The position numbers and the translations under genes were made by a program. From assembly GCA_039707655.1 (NCBI GenBank), contig CM077676.1:451149379-451213378 (forward strand): 64,000 bases of DNA. Direction: 5' to 3'. The notes under the pieces are model-generated. The model was not told where the DNA came from, did no database searches, and saw nothing but the letters and a program-made list of their open reading frames with translations. Positions 12,176-24,189 of the stretch are shown piece by piece (the stretch's first letter is position 1; each line of letters begins with the position of its first letter). The stretch comes from Elymus sibiricus. Lineage: Eukaryota > Streptophyta > Magnoliopsida > Poales > Poaceae.

Positions 12176-12188
12176 AATCTCCTCCTCT
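12176..12188 (-). other. Polypurine tract of the Gypsy element
   Basis: On the minus strand AGAGGAGGAGATT directly precedes the TGTAACACC start of the 3' LTR. This is where plus-strand DNA synthesis would be primed. Confidence 0.8.
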
Positions 12189-12210
12189 AAAAGAAATCTC
12201 GTCCCGAGAT

Positions 12211-15200
12211 TTAAGAAGTAGAAGGGAAGAGGTCGGGGTATTCTTCACGAAGACGATCTTCGCGTTCCCAAGTGGCTTCATCTTCAGAATGATTTGACCA
12301 CTGAACTTTAAGGAACTTGATTGCCTTCTGACGGGTTCGACGTTCAGCTTGATCAAGAATGCGGATCAGATACTCTTGATAAGAAAGATCCTCTTGAAGC
12401 TCAGGCATTTCATGATCCACTGCTCGGATAGGATCCTTGAAGCAGCGACGAAGTTGTGACACATGGAAAACATCATGAACTTGAGAAAGGTTCGGCGACA
12501 ATTTCAATTGATATGCCACTTCTCCACGTCTGGCGAGGATACGGAATGGGCCAATGTAGCGAGGAGCTAACTTGCCCTTGATTCCAAATCGATGAGTGCC
12601 CTTCATCGGAGTGACACGAAGGTAAGCTTGCTCGCCAGGTTGATAAACCATTACCTGGTGCTTTCGGTCAGAGTTGCTCTTCTGACGAGACTGAGCAGTT
12701 TTCAAATGTTCACGGACTATGCGGACTTGTTCTTCAGCTTGTTGGATAATGTCCGGACCGAAAAGTGGCCGTTCCCCAGTTTCTGACCAATTCAGAGGGG
12801 TTTGGCACTTACGTCCATAGAGAACTTAAAAGTGTGCCATCTTCAGACTAGCTTGATAGCTATTATTGTAAGAAAATTCAGCATACGGGAGAGATTCCTC
12901 CCATTTCTTACCGAATGAGATGACACAAGCTCGAAGCATATCCTCAAGCACTTGATTGACTCGTTCAACTTGTCCCTGGGACTGGGGGTGAAAAGCGGTG
13001 CTGAAAGACAGATGAGTCCCCATAGCTTCTTGGAAACTGTTCCAAAATCTTGAGGTAAAGAGGCTGCCACGGTCTGAACTGATCTCCAACGGAACACCAT
13101 GGAGTGACACGATTCTGGAAACATACAAGTCTGCTAACTGACTAGCAGTGATTGTCTCCTTGACTGGCAGAAAGTGAGCAACCTTTGAGAATCGGTCAAT
13201 GACGACAAAAATAGCATCATGACCCTTCTGTGATCTGGGAAAACTAGTAATGAAATCCATTTCGACTTTGTCCAATTTCCATTCAGGAATATCAAGTGGT
13301 TGCAGAGTTCCAGAAGGCATTTGATGTTCTGCTTTGATGCGACGGCAAACGTCACACTCGGCAACATAGCGAGCAATGTCTCGCTTCATATCAGGCCACC
13401 AATATCTCTGTCGGATGTCTTGGTACATCTTGGTACTACCAGGGTGAATTGAAAGAGGTGTATCATGAGCTTCTTTCATGACACGCAGGGTCAGATCCAG
13501 ATTGTCCTTTCTAGGAACCACTAAGCAATTTTTGAAGAACAAGGTGCCATCAGCATCAATAGTGAAGAATGAGGGCCTTCCCTTTTTGAGATCGCGCTTA
13601 ATCTTCTCGACCTCAGAGTCAGCTTTCTGTATATGCTTGATGAGGTCCTCGAGATCTGGTTCAACAACCAAGGTATTTAGATATCCTTGAGGAACTATCT
13701 CGATGTTCAGCTTTCGAAGCTCTTCATACAGGAGTGGCTGCTGCAACTGAACCTCAAGTTCACAACAGTAGGATTTGCGGCTCAAGGCATCAGCCATTAC
13801 ATTAGCCTTACCAGGGGTGTAAGAAATACCCAAATCATAGTCCGTAATGGCCTCCATCCATCTTTGCTGACGGAGGTTAAGAGATGGCTGAGTGAACAAG
13901 TATTTCAAACTTTTATGATCCGTGTAGATCTCGCAACGATTACCGAGTAGGTAATGTCGCCATAACTTCAATGCATAAATAACTGATGCAAGTTCGAGAT
14001 CATGCGTTGGATAGTTCTCTTCATGAGGACGCAACTGACGAGAGCCATAAGCAATCACCTTGCGCTCTTGCATTAGGACACAACCTAATCCTTGACGGGA
14101 TGAGTCACAGTAGATCACAAAGTCCTTGCGAGAATCTGGAGGAGCAAGCACTGGTGCAGATGTCAGCTTGTCCTTGAGAGTTTGGAAACTTTCCTGACAT
14201 TTTTCTGTCCATTCAAACTTCACACCTTTGTGAAGCAGATCAGTCAGTGGCTTAGCAATCTTGGAGAAATTCTCGACAAAACGGCGGCAATAGCTGGCGA
14301 GACCGAGAAAACTTCTGACTTGCTTAACATTCTTTGGAGGAGTCCATTCAAGAATAGCCTGAACCCGTTCTGGGTTAACAGCAATGCCATCTTTGGAAAT
14401 CACGTGGCCGAGATATGTCACTTCAGATAACCAGAATTCACACTTGGAATACTTGGCATACAGTTGATGTTCGCGCAACTTCTCCAGTACAAGCCGAAGA
14501 TGTTCGGCCTGTTCTTCTTCATTCTTCGAATATATAAGGATATCATCCAGATAAACCACGACAAACTTGTCGAGGTAATCCATGAAGATGTAGTTCATCA
14601 ACCGAGAGAAAGTTGCTAGAGCGTTGGTTAATCCGAAGGACATGACGGTGTACTCGTAAGAACCATAGCGAGTAACAAAGGCTGTCTTCGGAATGTCCTC
14701 TTTACGAACTCGGATCTGGTGGTATCCCAATCTCAAATCAAGTTTAGAGAATACCGAGGAACCAGCAAGTTGATCATACAGATCGTTGATTCTGGGAAGC
14801 GGATACTTGTTCTGAATTGTTGCTTGGTTGATAGGTCGGTAATCTTGAACCAATCGATTTGTTCCATCCTTCTTCTTAACAAAGAGCGAATGTGCTCCCC
14901 AAGCAGAAGAACTGGGGCGTATGAAACCCTTTTTAAGTGACTTGTCGATTTCCTCCTTAAGTTCAAGGAGTTCATGCGGCGGCATCTTGTATGGGCGCTT
15001 GGCAATAGGAGTGGTGCCTGGTTTCAAGTCGATGACGAACTCGACAGCTCTAACAGGGGGTATTCCTTGAAGTTCTTCTGGAAAGACGTCTGGAAAATTG
15101 CGAACGACTGGAATGTTCTCAATTCCTTCAAGAGGTGAGACATTCAAAGCATTTAGAGCATATATCTGGCTTTCGGCATTCTGGACTATCCTGGCGGAGT

Positions 15201-16617
15201 AGCTGACTGTCTGGCCAGAGGGATGTGTAAGTTGGACTTTCTTAGCAGCACAGTCGATCAAAGCATTTTGGGCGGTCAACCAGTCCATACCGAGAATGAT
15301 GTCTATGTCGGAAGGTCCGAGAGCAATGAGGGAAGCCGAGAACACCAACCCTTCAATTCTGATCTGATTGTGGTGACTTACCATCTTGGTTTGCCACCTG
15401 GAATGAGGAGTGATAATCTCTAATGGGGTGGGCAACAACTCTAGAGGTAGCTCATGCCGCTGAGCAAATTGTTGAGATACAAAGGAATGTGATGCCCCGG
15501 AATCAAAGAGAACAGAAGCTGCAACTGAATTAACTGGCAGAGTTCCCATCACGATTTTAGGGGACTCACGAGCTTCTTCCATTTTGACATGAGTGACCTG
15601 GCCATGACCCATAGTAGGCGGCCTGGCCTTACGATTTCTGCAATGATGGGTTCGATGGCCCTTCGTACGACCATCAGGAGGACGTGGTGCATTCTGAGGC
15701 TGATCCTGGCGGCAGTTGAAAGTAGGGTATCCTGGCTGTCCACAGTTGAAGCAATTTCCATCATTGGGGCGAGGAGCCACAGTATTGGGCTGTCCAGTTG
15801 GGATATTCAGTTGTCTTGGTGGTGGAGGCAGACGAGGTGCAACATAAGAAGGCCTCGGTGTTGGAGCAGGTCGGTGATGGACATGGTGCGGAATCCAGAC
15901 TTGGCGTTTCTGAGCAGGCTGACCCGAAGACAAGTCAACGTCATGAGTGCGCTTGAGCGACTCCTGGTATTCAGCCAGACCAGTTTTAACTCGAAAAGCT
16001 TGGCTGACAAGCGTCGCAAAATCTGCACAATCATGGACAACAAGTGCGAGCTTTATGTCAGGATGCAGTCCTTCACGGAATTTCTCCTGCTTGCGAGCGT
16101 CAGTGCAAACGTCATCTTCAGCATAGTGGGATAATTCAATGAATTTCCTCTGATATTCATCAATAGTCATCTTGCCCTGTGTGAGTTTACGGAATTCCTT
16201 CTTCTTCTGGTCCATCAGACCTTGAGGAATGTATCGTGCACGGAAGGCTGACTGAAATTCTACCCATGTGGTGGCTGTCCCAGCAGGCAGCATTCGCCTG
16301 TGGCTTTCTCACCATTGAGCAGCTGAACCCCTCAGGTGATACGTCGCATAGGTGACGTAACTGTCAGGGAGAACATTAGCCGACTCCATCTGAAAGGTGA
16401 TGTCACGGAGCCAATCATCAGCCTCCATTGGATCAGTCGAGTTGCGGAAGGTGGACGGGTTGAAGCGCACGAATTCTTGCAGTGTTATTGGAGCAGGCTG
16501 TTGCTGAGCATTCTGAATTGGGAACTGAGCCATTACTCCAGTCATAAACTGACGATTCAGCTCAAATTGCTGCATCATTGCGGCAATATAGGGTGGAGGT
16601 GGAGGATCGTCAGCCAT
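12211..16617 (-). pseudogene. Gypsy gag-pol polyprotein, one frame with two nonsense codons
   Basis: Gag to chromodomain lies in one continuous frame from ATG at 16617 to the end at 12211 (1,469 codons). It is interrupted only by TGA at 16309-16311 (where a Trp codon would suit the context AAQW-x-ESHRR) and TAA at 12826-12828 (context MAHF-x-VLYGRKC). Order: gag, then a zinc knuckle near residue 290 reading [14 protein letters not shown] (Tyr where the His ligand belongs). Next come protease ([11 protein letters not shown]), reverse transcriptase (YLDDILIYS), RNase H ([14 protein letters not shown]), an HHCC integrase with [15 protein letters not shown], and a C-terminal chromodomain-like segment (FLKVQWSNHSEDEATWE). 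Such a polyprotein packages, reverse-transcribes and integrates the element. This copy could not do so without readthrough. Integrase with a chromodomain places it among chromoviruses, probably the Tekay clade. Confidence 0.93.
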
Positions 16618-17235
16618 CCTGCCAAATCAATAGGGGCAGTTCAGCAAGAACAACTGCAGGTGTATGGAATTACTCATGATGTAACATGGGTAATGAACAA
16701 AAAAATGCATTAGATACATATTAGTAGTCATTAAAGACATATTGATCCATGCACGGAGTTGGGTATCAACTGACAACGCGAGTTCGGAAACTCACGCAGC
16801 TCGACAAACTAGGCAGCGCGCAGGCACGCGGTGAGGAATACAACAACGGGACATAGCAAAGGCTACATCAACGTCGGAGAAAACTACTGGGGGAGGAATC
16901 TGCAAATGACAACGCAGGGTGTCCTCGATAAAAGGATCATGCGGTTCGTGGGCATTGTGCAGCAGAACCTGGCCCTCAACTTGAAGAAGGGGGGGGTAAA
17001 TTCAGAACTCCGGGTGGATGTGATCACGAAAACCTAGTGTTAGAATTAGTAAATCTTTAACCCGAAAGGGAGAGAGTTCAGAGTCCTAGAGTAAAGGAGA
17101 GGAATAAAAGATCCTAATTCCATCCATTAGCGACGTGGGCCCGTAAGCCACACAGCCATGTTAGTAAAACAACTTTTCAAAGACTAGACTCAACTTCGAC
17201 CAAGAAATAGGAAGGGGGCTTCTTACAGGCAGTCG
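16618..17235 (-). other. 5' untranslated leader of the Gypsy element
   Basis: The stretch lies between the primer binding site and the gag start codon. It contains no open frame with recognisable protein and would carry the packaging signals, which cannot be recognised by sequence alone. Confidence 0.7.
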
Positions 17236-17247
17236 GCTCTGATACCA
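17236..17247 (-). other. Primer binding site (initiator tRNA-Met)
   Basis: On the minus strand TGGTATCAGAGC begins three bases after the 5' LTR. It is complementary to the 3' end of plant initiator tRNA-Met, the usual primer of plant LTR retrotransposons. Confidence 0.92.
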
Positions 17248-17250
17248 ACT

Positions 17251-20200
17251 TGTGATGCCCCTACTCGATCGTGCACTAATCATACACGCAAATGCACACG
17301 ATCGAGATCAAAGACTCATGGGAAGATATCACAACACAACTCTAAACACAAAATAAAATAATACAAGCTTTATATTAAAAGCCAGGGGCCTCGAGGGTTA
17401 GAATACAAAAGCTCGAGTCATACAAGCATCAGCGAGAGCAAAAGTATCTGAGTACAGATACAAAGTTAAACAAGGGTGCCTTAAGAAGGATAGCACAAAC
17501 AGCGACACTGATCGAAAAGGCGAAGGCCTCCTGCCTAGGGCCTCCAAACTACTCCTGGCCGTCGGGGATCTCCATGTCGTAGTAGACTCCTCCGGGGATC
17601 TCCTGCTCCTGGGCTCCGTCGTCTGATCGCAGTAACCGGGTATGGGGAAAAAGAGATAGCAAAGCAACCGTGAGTACTCATCCAAAGTACTCGCAAGACT
17701 GACATCAGAACTATACTAAGTATGCATCGGTATCAAAGGAATGGGACTATATCTTTGGACTAAACTGCAGAAATGCCGGATTACAGAGGGAGAGGCCTAG
17801 CCTAACGAAGACTAACATCTTGAAGCATTTCTTGCAGCATCAGAAGAGAGTAGAGTATAGTAACATATAATAGCAGTTATATTTTAGTAATGCCCTGAGA
17901 TCCTTCCTCGACTATCCTGCGAGAAAGTGATCCCGAGAGCAGTAGCAACAGTTTAACATTGTAACAATATCCATTTGTAGTTGTAGCAGATTAGGATACA
18001 ACTCTGAGCGTCATGTTACCGTGGACACGGCTATTCGAATAGATAACTTCCCTGCAGGGGTGCACTACTGTTACCCAACACGCTCGATTAACTCTGGCCG
18101 GACACACTTTTCTCGGTCATGCCCGGCCTCGGCTGATCGACACGACGTAGTCCTACCTAGGCTCAACAGAGAGGTCCCCGCCAGTCTACATCCTAAGCGC
18201 TCAGGGGTCTTGGGCCATCGCCCTTAGCACTCCGGGTCGTTGCGTGCAGGGTGAAGCCAGGCACCACCCGTGTGCTGGATGGCGCCGGTCCCTCCCGGCC
18301 GCAATGCTGAACTAGACGTCTGACCGAGCTTTCGGCTGATACATATGGCGCCGAGGGTCCCATAACCATTATCTCACGTGGTGGTAGTGCGTATAGAGCC
18401 AACGACCCACTCAGATCAAATACCCAAATCCGTTAAGCGTATTTAGAAAACTCGCGGAGACGAACAGGATCCCTGTCGCTCCGACTTGATAACACACGAC
18501 TCGCGGGTGCTCTTGGAGCCGACCCGTCTTTAATGTTATTCTCTCGCGGGCACTCTTGGGGTCGGCCCGATTTTAACACTTTAAAGTATTGCAATAAGTA
18601 AACATTTCCGTGATCATCACCCAAAGTGATCACGGCCCGATAACAAGCATGGCAACCGGACAAAGGTGAAGGGCCACAGATGGATCAACAGCATAGCTAA
18701 CTAAACATCATGGGACATCAGGTAGGTATCAACAGTAGGCGACGAAATCAGGCTATGTATCAGAATAGGAACTATCGGAGTAGCAACAGAAGCAATTCTA
18801 ATGCAAGCATAAGAGAGAAGGAATGGGCGATATCTGGATTATCAAGGGGGTTTTGCTTGCCTGGAAGCTCTGCTGAGAGGGGCTGGTCGTCTGAAGGCTG
18901 CTTGTCTGGAGCGTAGTCGTACTCAGCTGCGTCGGCGGCGGTCTCGGCGTCTATCGGGAGAGAAGGAGGGGGAAGAAACAATAATTCACGACAACAATGC
19001 AACAGCGATGCATGACATGCCTAAAAGATATGCATATGTGATATATTGCCTCTCTAATTATTTTAGATAATTTAGAAATTTATTTGGATTTATTTTACCA
19101 AGGTCATGAACTATTCATTTATCGAAATCGGACAAAAAATTCCTTGTTCAGTAGGTTAGAGGGGTGTGGCAGGTAAGTGGGTGGCATATTCAGATTCTTC
19201 ATATTTTTCTGATCATTTTTCATATATAAATTATTTTCATCCGAGTTACGGTTTATTTTATATGATTTTTCAAAGTTTTAATCATTTTTCTGAAATTTTC
19301 TGAAATTATTTTAATCCGAATTTGACCAAGTCAATTTGACTAGTCAAAAGGGAAATATTGCAGGGGGGTCCCACATGACATAGACTACAACATTTGGATT
19401 AATTTTAACAATTAATTAAGCTAGTGGGGCCACATGTCATACACACATTAGACTAATTAGACCCTAATTAATCTAACTAACATATAATTAAACCTAAACT
19501 AATAGGGCCGGCTCTACACACACATGCAGCACGCACACACTCACACACACACAACACACACACACACGTGCACACACACAGAGCACACACAGCTACACAC
19601 ACCGCGCACACACACTGGCGCACACGGCCATGGCCATGGCCGTGGCCACCAGCAGCAGGCAGCGGCGCACGGCGAGCAGCGGCGGGCCGCAGCGGCACCT
19701 AGCGGCAGCAGCAGTACGCGAGCAGCAAGAGCAGCGGCAGAGGCCGCAGGCGCAAGTACGCGGAGACTGAGCTCCGGCCACGACGACGAACAACGGCGTA
19801 AACGGCATGGATCGAAGGGGGAAAGGGGGGGGGGGGGGTGTGTGGAACAAGGAGCTCTCCGCGAGCTCGATGGCGCGGTCAGGGAGGCAGGAGGTGGACC
19901 GGAGCCGCGGCAACGACGACGAACGCCGGCGATGTTCGCGACGGAGATGAGCTCGATGCCGAGCGTACGGGGTCTCCTAGCGCGAGCCCTTCGGCGTGGT
20001 GATGTAGCCGACCACAACGGAGCTCCCGGACATGAACTCAGGGAGCGGGGAGGCCAGTGGCCGCGACGACGACGGCAACAGCGGCGAGCAGCGCTCGGGC
20101 GACGAACATTTGACGAGAGCGAGCGAACAAGGGAAAGAATGGGGATTAGGGTTTGTCCAACGGGTTGGGGGAGACCTTATCCATGTCGGGGATGCTCTGG

Positions 20201-20800
20201 ATGCTTGACACGGCGTCATCGGGCGCGTGGACGGGCGGCCAGAGGCCACGCCATGGCACTGCCTCCTCTGTTACGAGGTTGATGAAAGGCCGGTCGGCCA
20301 GGGCCAGGCCGCACTGTAGTTACCTAGAGCCCAGATGCACAGTAGCTTTTAGGTATTTTTTCTTTTTCTTTTTCGGTCTTTCAATTCAGCTGTTGTTTTG
20401 CATATAGATGGTCCACCAAACGAATTTTGTTATATATGAAACTTGGCACATAAATCCATCGCAACATTGTGGAGTGGCACAAAAAGTTTCAGAATATTTG
20501 GAATAGTCTAAGTATGTATTTATTTTGAGAAGGCCATTTTATTTGCTGTTGGACCAGTTATTAATTTCCTAGGACTTTATTTGTGAGTCAAATGAAGTTG
20601 GTTTCAACTTGACAATTACTTGGGGAATATTTGCAAAATTACGAACACTTTAGTTTTGCAGTTTGAAGAAATATTAATTTGACTTGTATTTGAATTTAAA
20701 TTTAAGTTGGATTATTACTAAATGTATTTCAATTAAGATGATCATGATGACATGGCAATGTCATGGGGAATTACTGTAGCATAATACAGGGGGTGTTACA
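17251..20800 (-). repeat. 5' LTR of the Gypsy element (right side)
   Basis: 3,550 bp, from TGTGATGCCCC to GTGTTACA. It is co-linear with the left LTR over its whole length and lacks the Helitron, so it documents the empty site. It carries the same CA microsatellite (19535-19620) and CAG/GCC-rich segment. Being on the promoter side for the minus-oriented element, it would drive transcription leftwards. Confidence 0.95.
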
Positions 20801-20805
20801 GCCTG

Positions 20806-21788
20806 AGACGTTGCGGTGAGCCGCGTCATCTTCGACTCCAGCTTGTCACCATCCGAGACCTCGCCAGTATCCCCGCTCGCTCGTTGATGTGTCGTCATCT
20901 TCAACCTCGGAATTGCACCTCCTCTCGTCCAATCGACTAGCCTGATTTAAAATTTAGGCAACTTGCATATGGCAATTTCGGAGGGGGGGGGGGGGGGAGG
21001 GGGGCGTGATAGAGGGATTCGAGCATTAGATTTTGGCATGAACCCTATTACTCCCTCTGTCCCATAATTCTTGTATTATGGGACTGAGGGAGTAGATTAT
21101 TAGACTAGCTCTAACCCTTTCACTATCTCAAAACTCCACTCGCTAAATTTAACTCCTAATGATTTGCAGGTATTGGAAGGCTTGCAACTATCCCATCCCA
21201 TGAGCCACCAACTCCTAATAACTTTTTCATTCTTTTTATTGCATCCTTTTGCTTGCATAATAAACCCTCAAATTCACCTACTACATTAATTAGCGCAATA
21301 TGTTAATTCAAACCTTGACGCTCACAATGCACACATTTCAACCATGTTGGGGCCCATCAAAGCTGGTGAGACGTTGTCTTATTAGCTTCTGCTGAGCAAA
21401 ACGTGCCTGCCGACTTAAACTAAACTCGGCTTACAACCGTGGAAGCTAACTAATGGCTTCAATTCAATCCTTTTCCACGCTCCTGTATGAATCCCCTCCT
21501 ATAAATTCAAGGCAAGCACGCCAAAAATTAGCAATGATATTATAGATAATGACACGCTCGCACACACTTCTGAAATAACGAATAGATTTTGAAAACTTTC
21601 GTTAATTTCCAAACGGAGTCCCCACACAAGGCCTACTCGTTGACCTTTAGCAAAGCTGCGCTCATTTCCACCGGAATTCCACGATGTACGTTCACACCAC
21701 GGCTCCTCATTCATGGAAGTTCATTAGTAGTATATATCCAACTTGCAGTCGTTTCTCATTGCACATGTGCTGATCGAGAAGACCCGCC
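20806..21788. other. Upstream region of the germin-like gene
   Basis: It holds a G-rich run (20982-21004) and a tiny Stowaway remnant listed separately. TATA-like sequences lie at 21499 (CTATAAATT) and 21729 (TAGTATATATCC). The second, about 55 bp before the ATG, and the first, about 290 bp before it, are both candidates for the core promoter. No coding sequence was seen. Confidence 0.5.
21051..21092. mobile_element. 42-bp Stowaway remnant or minimal foldback
   Basis: CTCCCTCTGTCCCATAAT (21051-21068) pairs with ATTATGGGACTGAGGGAG (21075-21092) with one mismatch and a 6-base loop. TA dinucleotides flank both sides (21049-21050, 21093-21094). It looks like a Stowaway MITE reduced to its terminal repeats. 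Confidence 0.75.
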
Positions 21789-23029
21789 ATGGCTGCTGCG
21801 GCGTTGCTCCTCGTGGCCACGCTCGTCGCTCTCGGCTCCGGCCATGGTGGCGAGGCTTTCGACCCCAACCCTCTCCAGGACTTCTGTGTCGCCGACACCA
21901 CGTCCAAAGGTAAGAAACACTGGCCGTGCGTCCTACTGGTTTCTGCTCCCTCCGTTCTAATTTACATGGTGCCACACATTTCGATATTCAACTTTGACTG
22001 ATAGTTTGACTAATAAAACTCAAGTTATTTTTTGCAAAGAGAAATTACATCAAAAGTTCCCAATTGTGTTTTTTTTTTTGAGAAAACAATGGAATAGTTT
22101 TTATGCTACACTGCTTACTCCCTCTGTTTGAAATTAATTGAATTATTAGTATTGTCCTAAGTTAACTTCTTTAAGTTTGATAAAGTTTATAGAAAAATAC
22201 ACCAACATCTATAACACAAAATTAGTCTCATTAGATTGATCATAAACTATATTTTTGTGCGTTATATATTTGATGCTGCAGATTTTAACACAGTTAGACA
22301 AGTTTGGTCAAATTTAGAGAAATTTGGTTTAAGTAAAACTAGAACTTCAACTAATCTAGAGTGGGAGTATGTCTTATTGTTGTAATTCTTGATCAATGCT
22401 AAATCACGAAAAGCGAGGACGCCATGTGAATATGGACCGAGGGACTGCTTCGTAATGTGGTCATATAAGTTCTTATATGTATGTTGTACTACGCAGTGCG
22501 CGTGAATGGGTTATCGTGCAAGGACCCGGCTGCTGTGGTGTCCGACGACTTCTTCTTCGCCGGCGCAGACAAGCTGCGCGACACGGTGAGCGAGCGCTAC
22601 GGGTACTCAGCGCTGACCGTGCAGATCCCGGGCCTGAACACGCAGGGCCAGTCGTACGCCCGCGTCGATCTCGCGCCCGGAGCCGTCTTCCCGCCGCACT
22701 ACCACCCCAGGGCGGCTGAGACGGCCGTGGTGCTGGACGGCTCCGTCTACTTCGGCTTCGTCTCCTCCTACCCGGACAACAAGCTCTTCGCCAAGGTGCT
22801 CGTCAAGGGCGACGTGTTCGCCGTGCCTCAGGGGCTCATGCACTTCCTCTACAACAACGGCACCGCCCCTGCCGCGCTCTACGCCAGCCTCAGCAGCCAG
22901 AACCCCGGGCTGGTGCTCCTCGCCGATGCGCTCTTCGCCGCGGCACTCCCCGATGATCTCCTCGCCAAGACGCTTCTCACGGACAAGCACACCGTGGACA
23001 ACATCCGGGCAAACTTTCGGCGGTCTTGA
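21789..23029 (+). CDS. Germin-like protein
   Basis: Two exons, 21789-21909 and 22497-23029, with GT/AG borders and a 587-bp intron, give 217 residues, the usual length of germin-like proteins. Residues 1-23 are a signal peptide (AAAALLLVATLVALGSG) for secretion to the cell wall. Then follow FDPNPLQDFCVAD and LSCKD, the Cys pair that forms the N-terminal disulfide. Germin box 1 (GAVFPPHYHPRAAET) supplies two His and a Glu metal ligand. Box 2 (GDVFAVPQGLMHFLYNNG) supplies the third His; a KGD motif precedes it. The fold is a cupin barrel that binds manganese and forms hexamers. Family members can be superoxide dismutases or oxalate oxidases, and which activity this one has cannot be read from the sequence. 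The frame is intact. AATAAA at 23102 may serve as polyadenylation signal, 70 bp past the stop. Confidence 0.93.
22118..22367. mobile_element. Degraded Stowaway-like MITE in the germin-like intron
   Basis: The left end CTCCCTCTGTTTGAAATTAA and the right end AGAGTGGGAG are an imperfect inverted pair. TA flanks both sides (22116-22117, 22368-22369) and the length is 250 bp. It lies wholly inside the intron and leaves the splice sites untouched. Confidence 0.6.
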
Positions 23030-23129
23030 ATGCTTGTTCCAATCTCCTTGTAATTTATTGCATTTTCTCAGGCATAGGTAAACATTTGAAATGGATTTTG
23101 AAATAAAAATAATGCGAGCGATATTCCAT

Positions 23130-23840
23130 CACTACTGGAATTTCCTTATATGCCGGGTGCCAGGCTCTTCGCCGAGAGCCAAAACACGGACACTCGGCAA
23201 AGTAAACAACGCCGAGAGCCACACTCGGCAAACCTGACTTCACGGCAACTAGGTGACGTTGCTGTCACGGGCTCACGGCAAACAAGCACCGCATGGCAAA
23301 CGGGGCACACGCCGAGAGCCACACACGGCAAAGAGAAGCCACGTGGCATGCCCGTTCGGAACTGACGGCGCTGTCACTTGGTTTACCTATACCAAGAGCC
23401 GCTACGTCGCCCTCGGTAAAAACACGTCACAGAAACATTTTCCTACCTGGCATGTGGTCCCACTGGTCACATTTATCAGTAAAAGTTTTACATTATTTGC
23501 TAAATCTTTAAAAAGAATAATATGACGATGTATTTGCCGAGAGCGATGCTCGGCAATGCTCGATGTACGACTGTTGACTAAACCCTTCGGAACTGACCAG
23601 TGGGACCGGGTGTCCCACATGGCAGCTGACGTTTTACAGAGCGTCACCGCCCTCGGGAAAGAGTGGCACCACTGTAGTAGTAAAGTGCTCAGTTGACTCC
23701 TTTTCTAAGAGCAACACTCGAAAAAGGAGTGGTGCAACAGTAGTTTCAGTTCTCAGACGACCCCTTTTCCGAGAGCTGCTCTCGGTAGTCTATCGCTTTC
23801 CGAGTGTTGCTCTCGGAAATGTGTCCCATTGCTTCTGTTG
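23130..23840. repeat. Left subterminal repeat region of CACTA element A
   Basis: Inverted and direct copies of CTTCGCCGAGAGCC, CACTCGGCAAA, GCCGAGAGCGATGCTCGGCAA and CCGAGAGCTGCTCTCGG recur here. Such clustered motifs are where En/Spm-type DNA-binding proteins act in characterised elements. 23840-24189 holds nothing recognisable apart from a GGAGGAGG stretch. Confidence 0.8.
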
Positions 23841-24189
23841 CTAAGCTCTTTCTTATCTGATCCCTGCAACTGAAAACAACTACAGTGCAATTTCTGTATA
23901 TAAATGCAGTGCAGAAAATGTTATCATAACAAATGAATGTGGGAGCTCCTAGCTCCCTAGAAATTCATCGAGCAACACATCACACACATAGGCATAATTT
24001 AAAGTAGTCCACATATATAGGCGAATGTTTCATACTAGTACATATCACATCACACACAAGTTCGCAAATTCATACATATGGTTAACTTATGGAAGTTCAC
24101 TACTTGCAAAACACGTGCACGTCACATAGAAGTTCACATGTTCATACAACATCTTGAGGAGGAGGAGGAGGGGCATCATTTCCATCGGG

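Larger units (their letters stand above)
7787..20800 (-). mobile_element. Ty3/Gypsy LTR retrotransposon (Tekay-type chromovirus), nearly complete
   Basis: The element runs from TGTGACGCCCC to GGTGTTACA and is flanked by a perfect 5-bp target duplication GCCTG (7782-7786 and 20801-20805). It lies in minus orientation, so the right LTR (17251-20800) is the 5' LTR and the left one (7787-12175) the 3' LTR. It has a tRNA-iMet primer site next to the right LTR, a polypurine tract next to the left LTR, and a gag-pol frame of 1,469 codons with two nonsense codons. Total length is 13.0 kb, or 12.2 kb without the Helitron in the left LTR. Domain order (protease, RT, RNase H, integrase, chromodomain) is Ty3/Gypsy. 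The LTRs differ by several percent where I compared them, so the insertion is not recent. Confidence 0.95.

Noticed and set aside
19524..20282. 252-residue plus-strand frame in the right Gypsy LTR
   Set aside because: It arises from CA and CAG/GCC repeats; the left LTR copy breaks it, and the LTR role explains the sequence.
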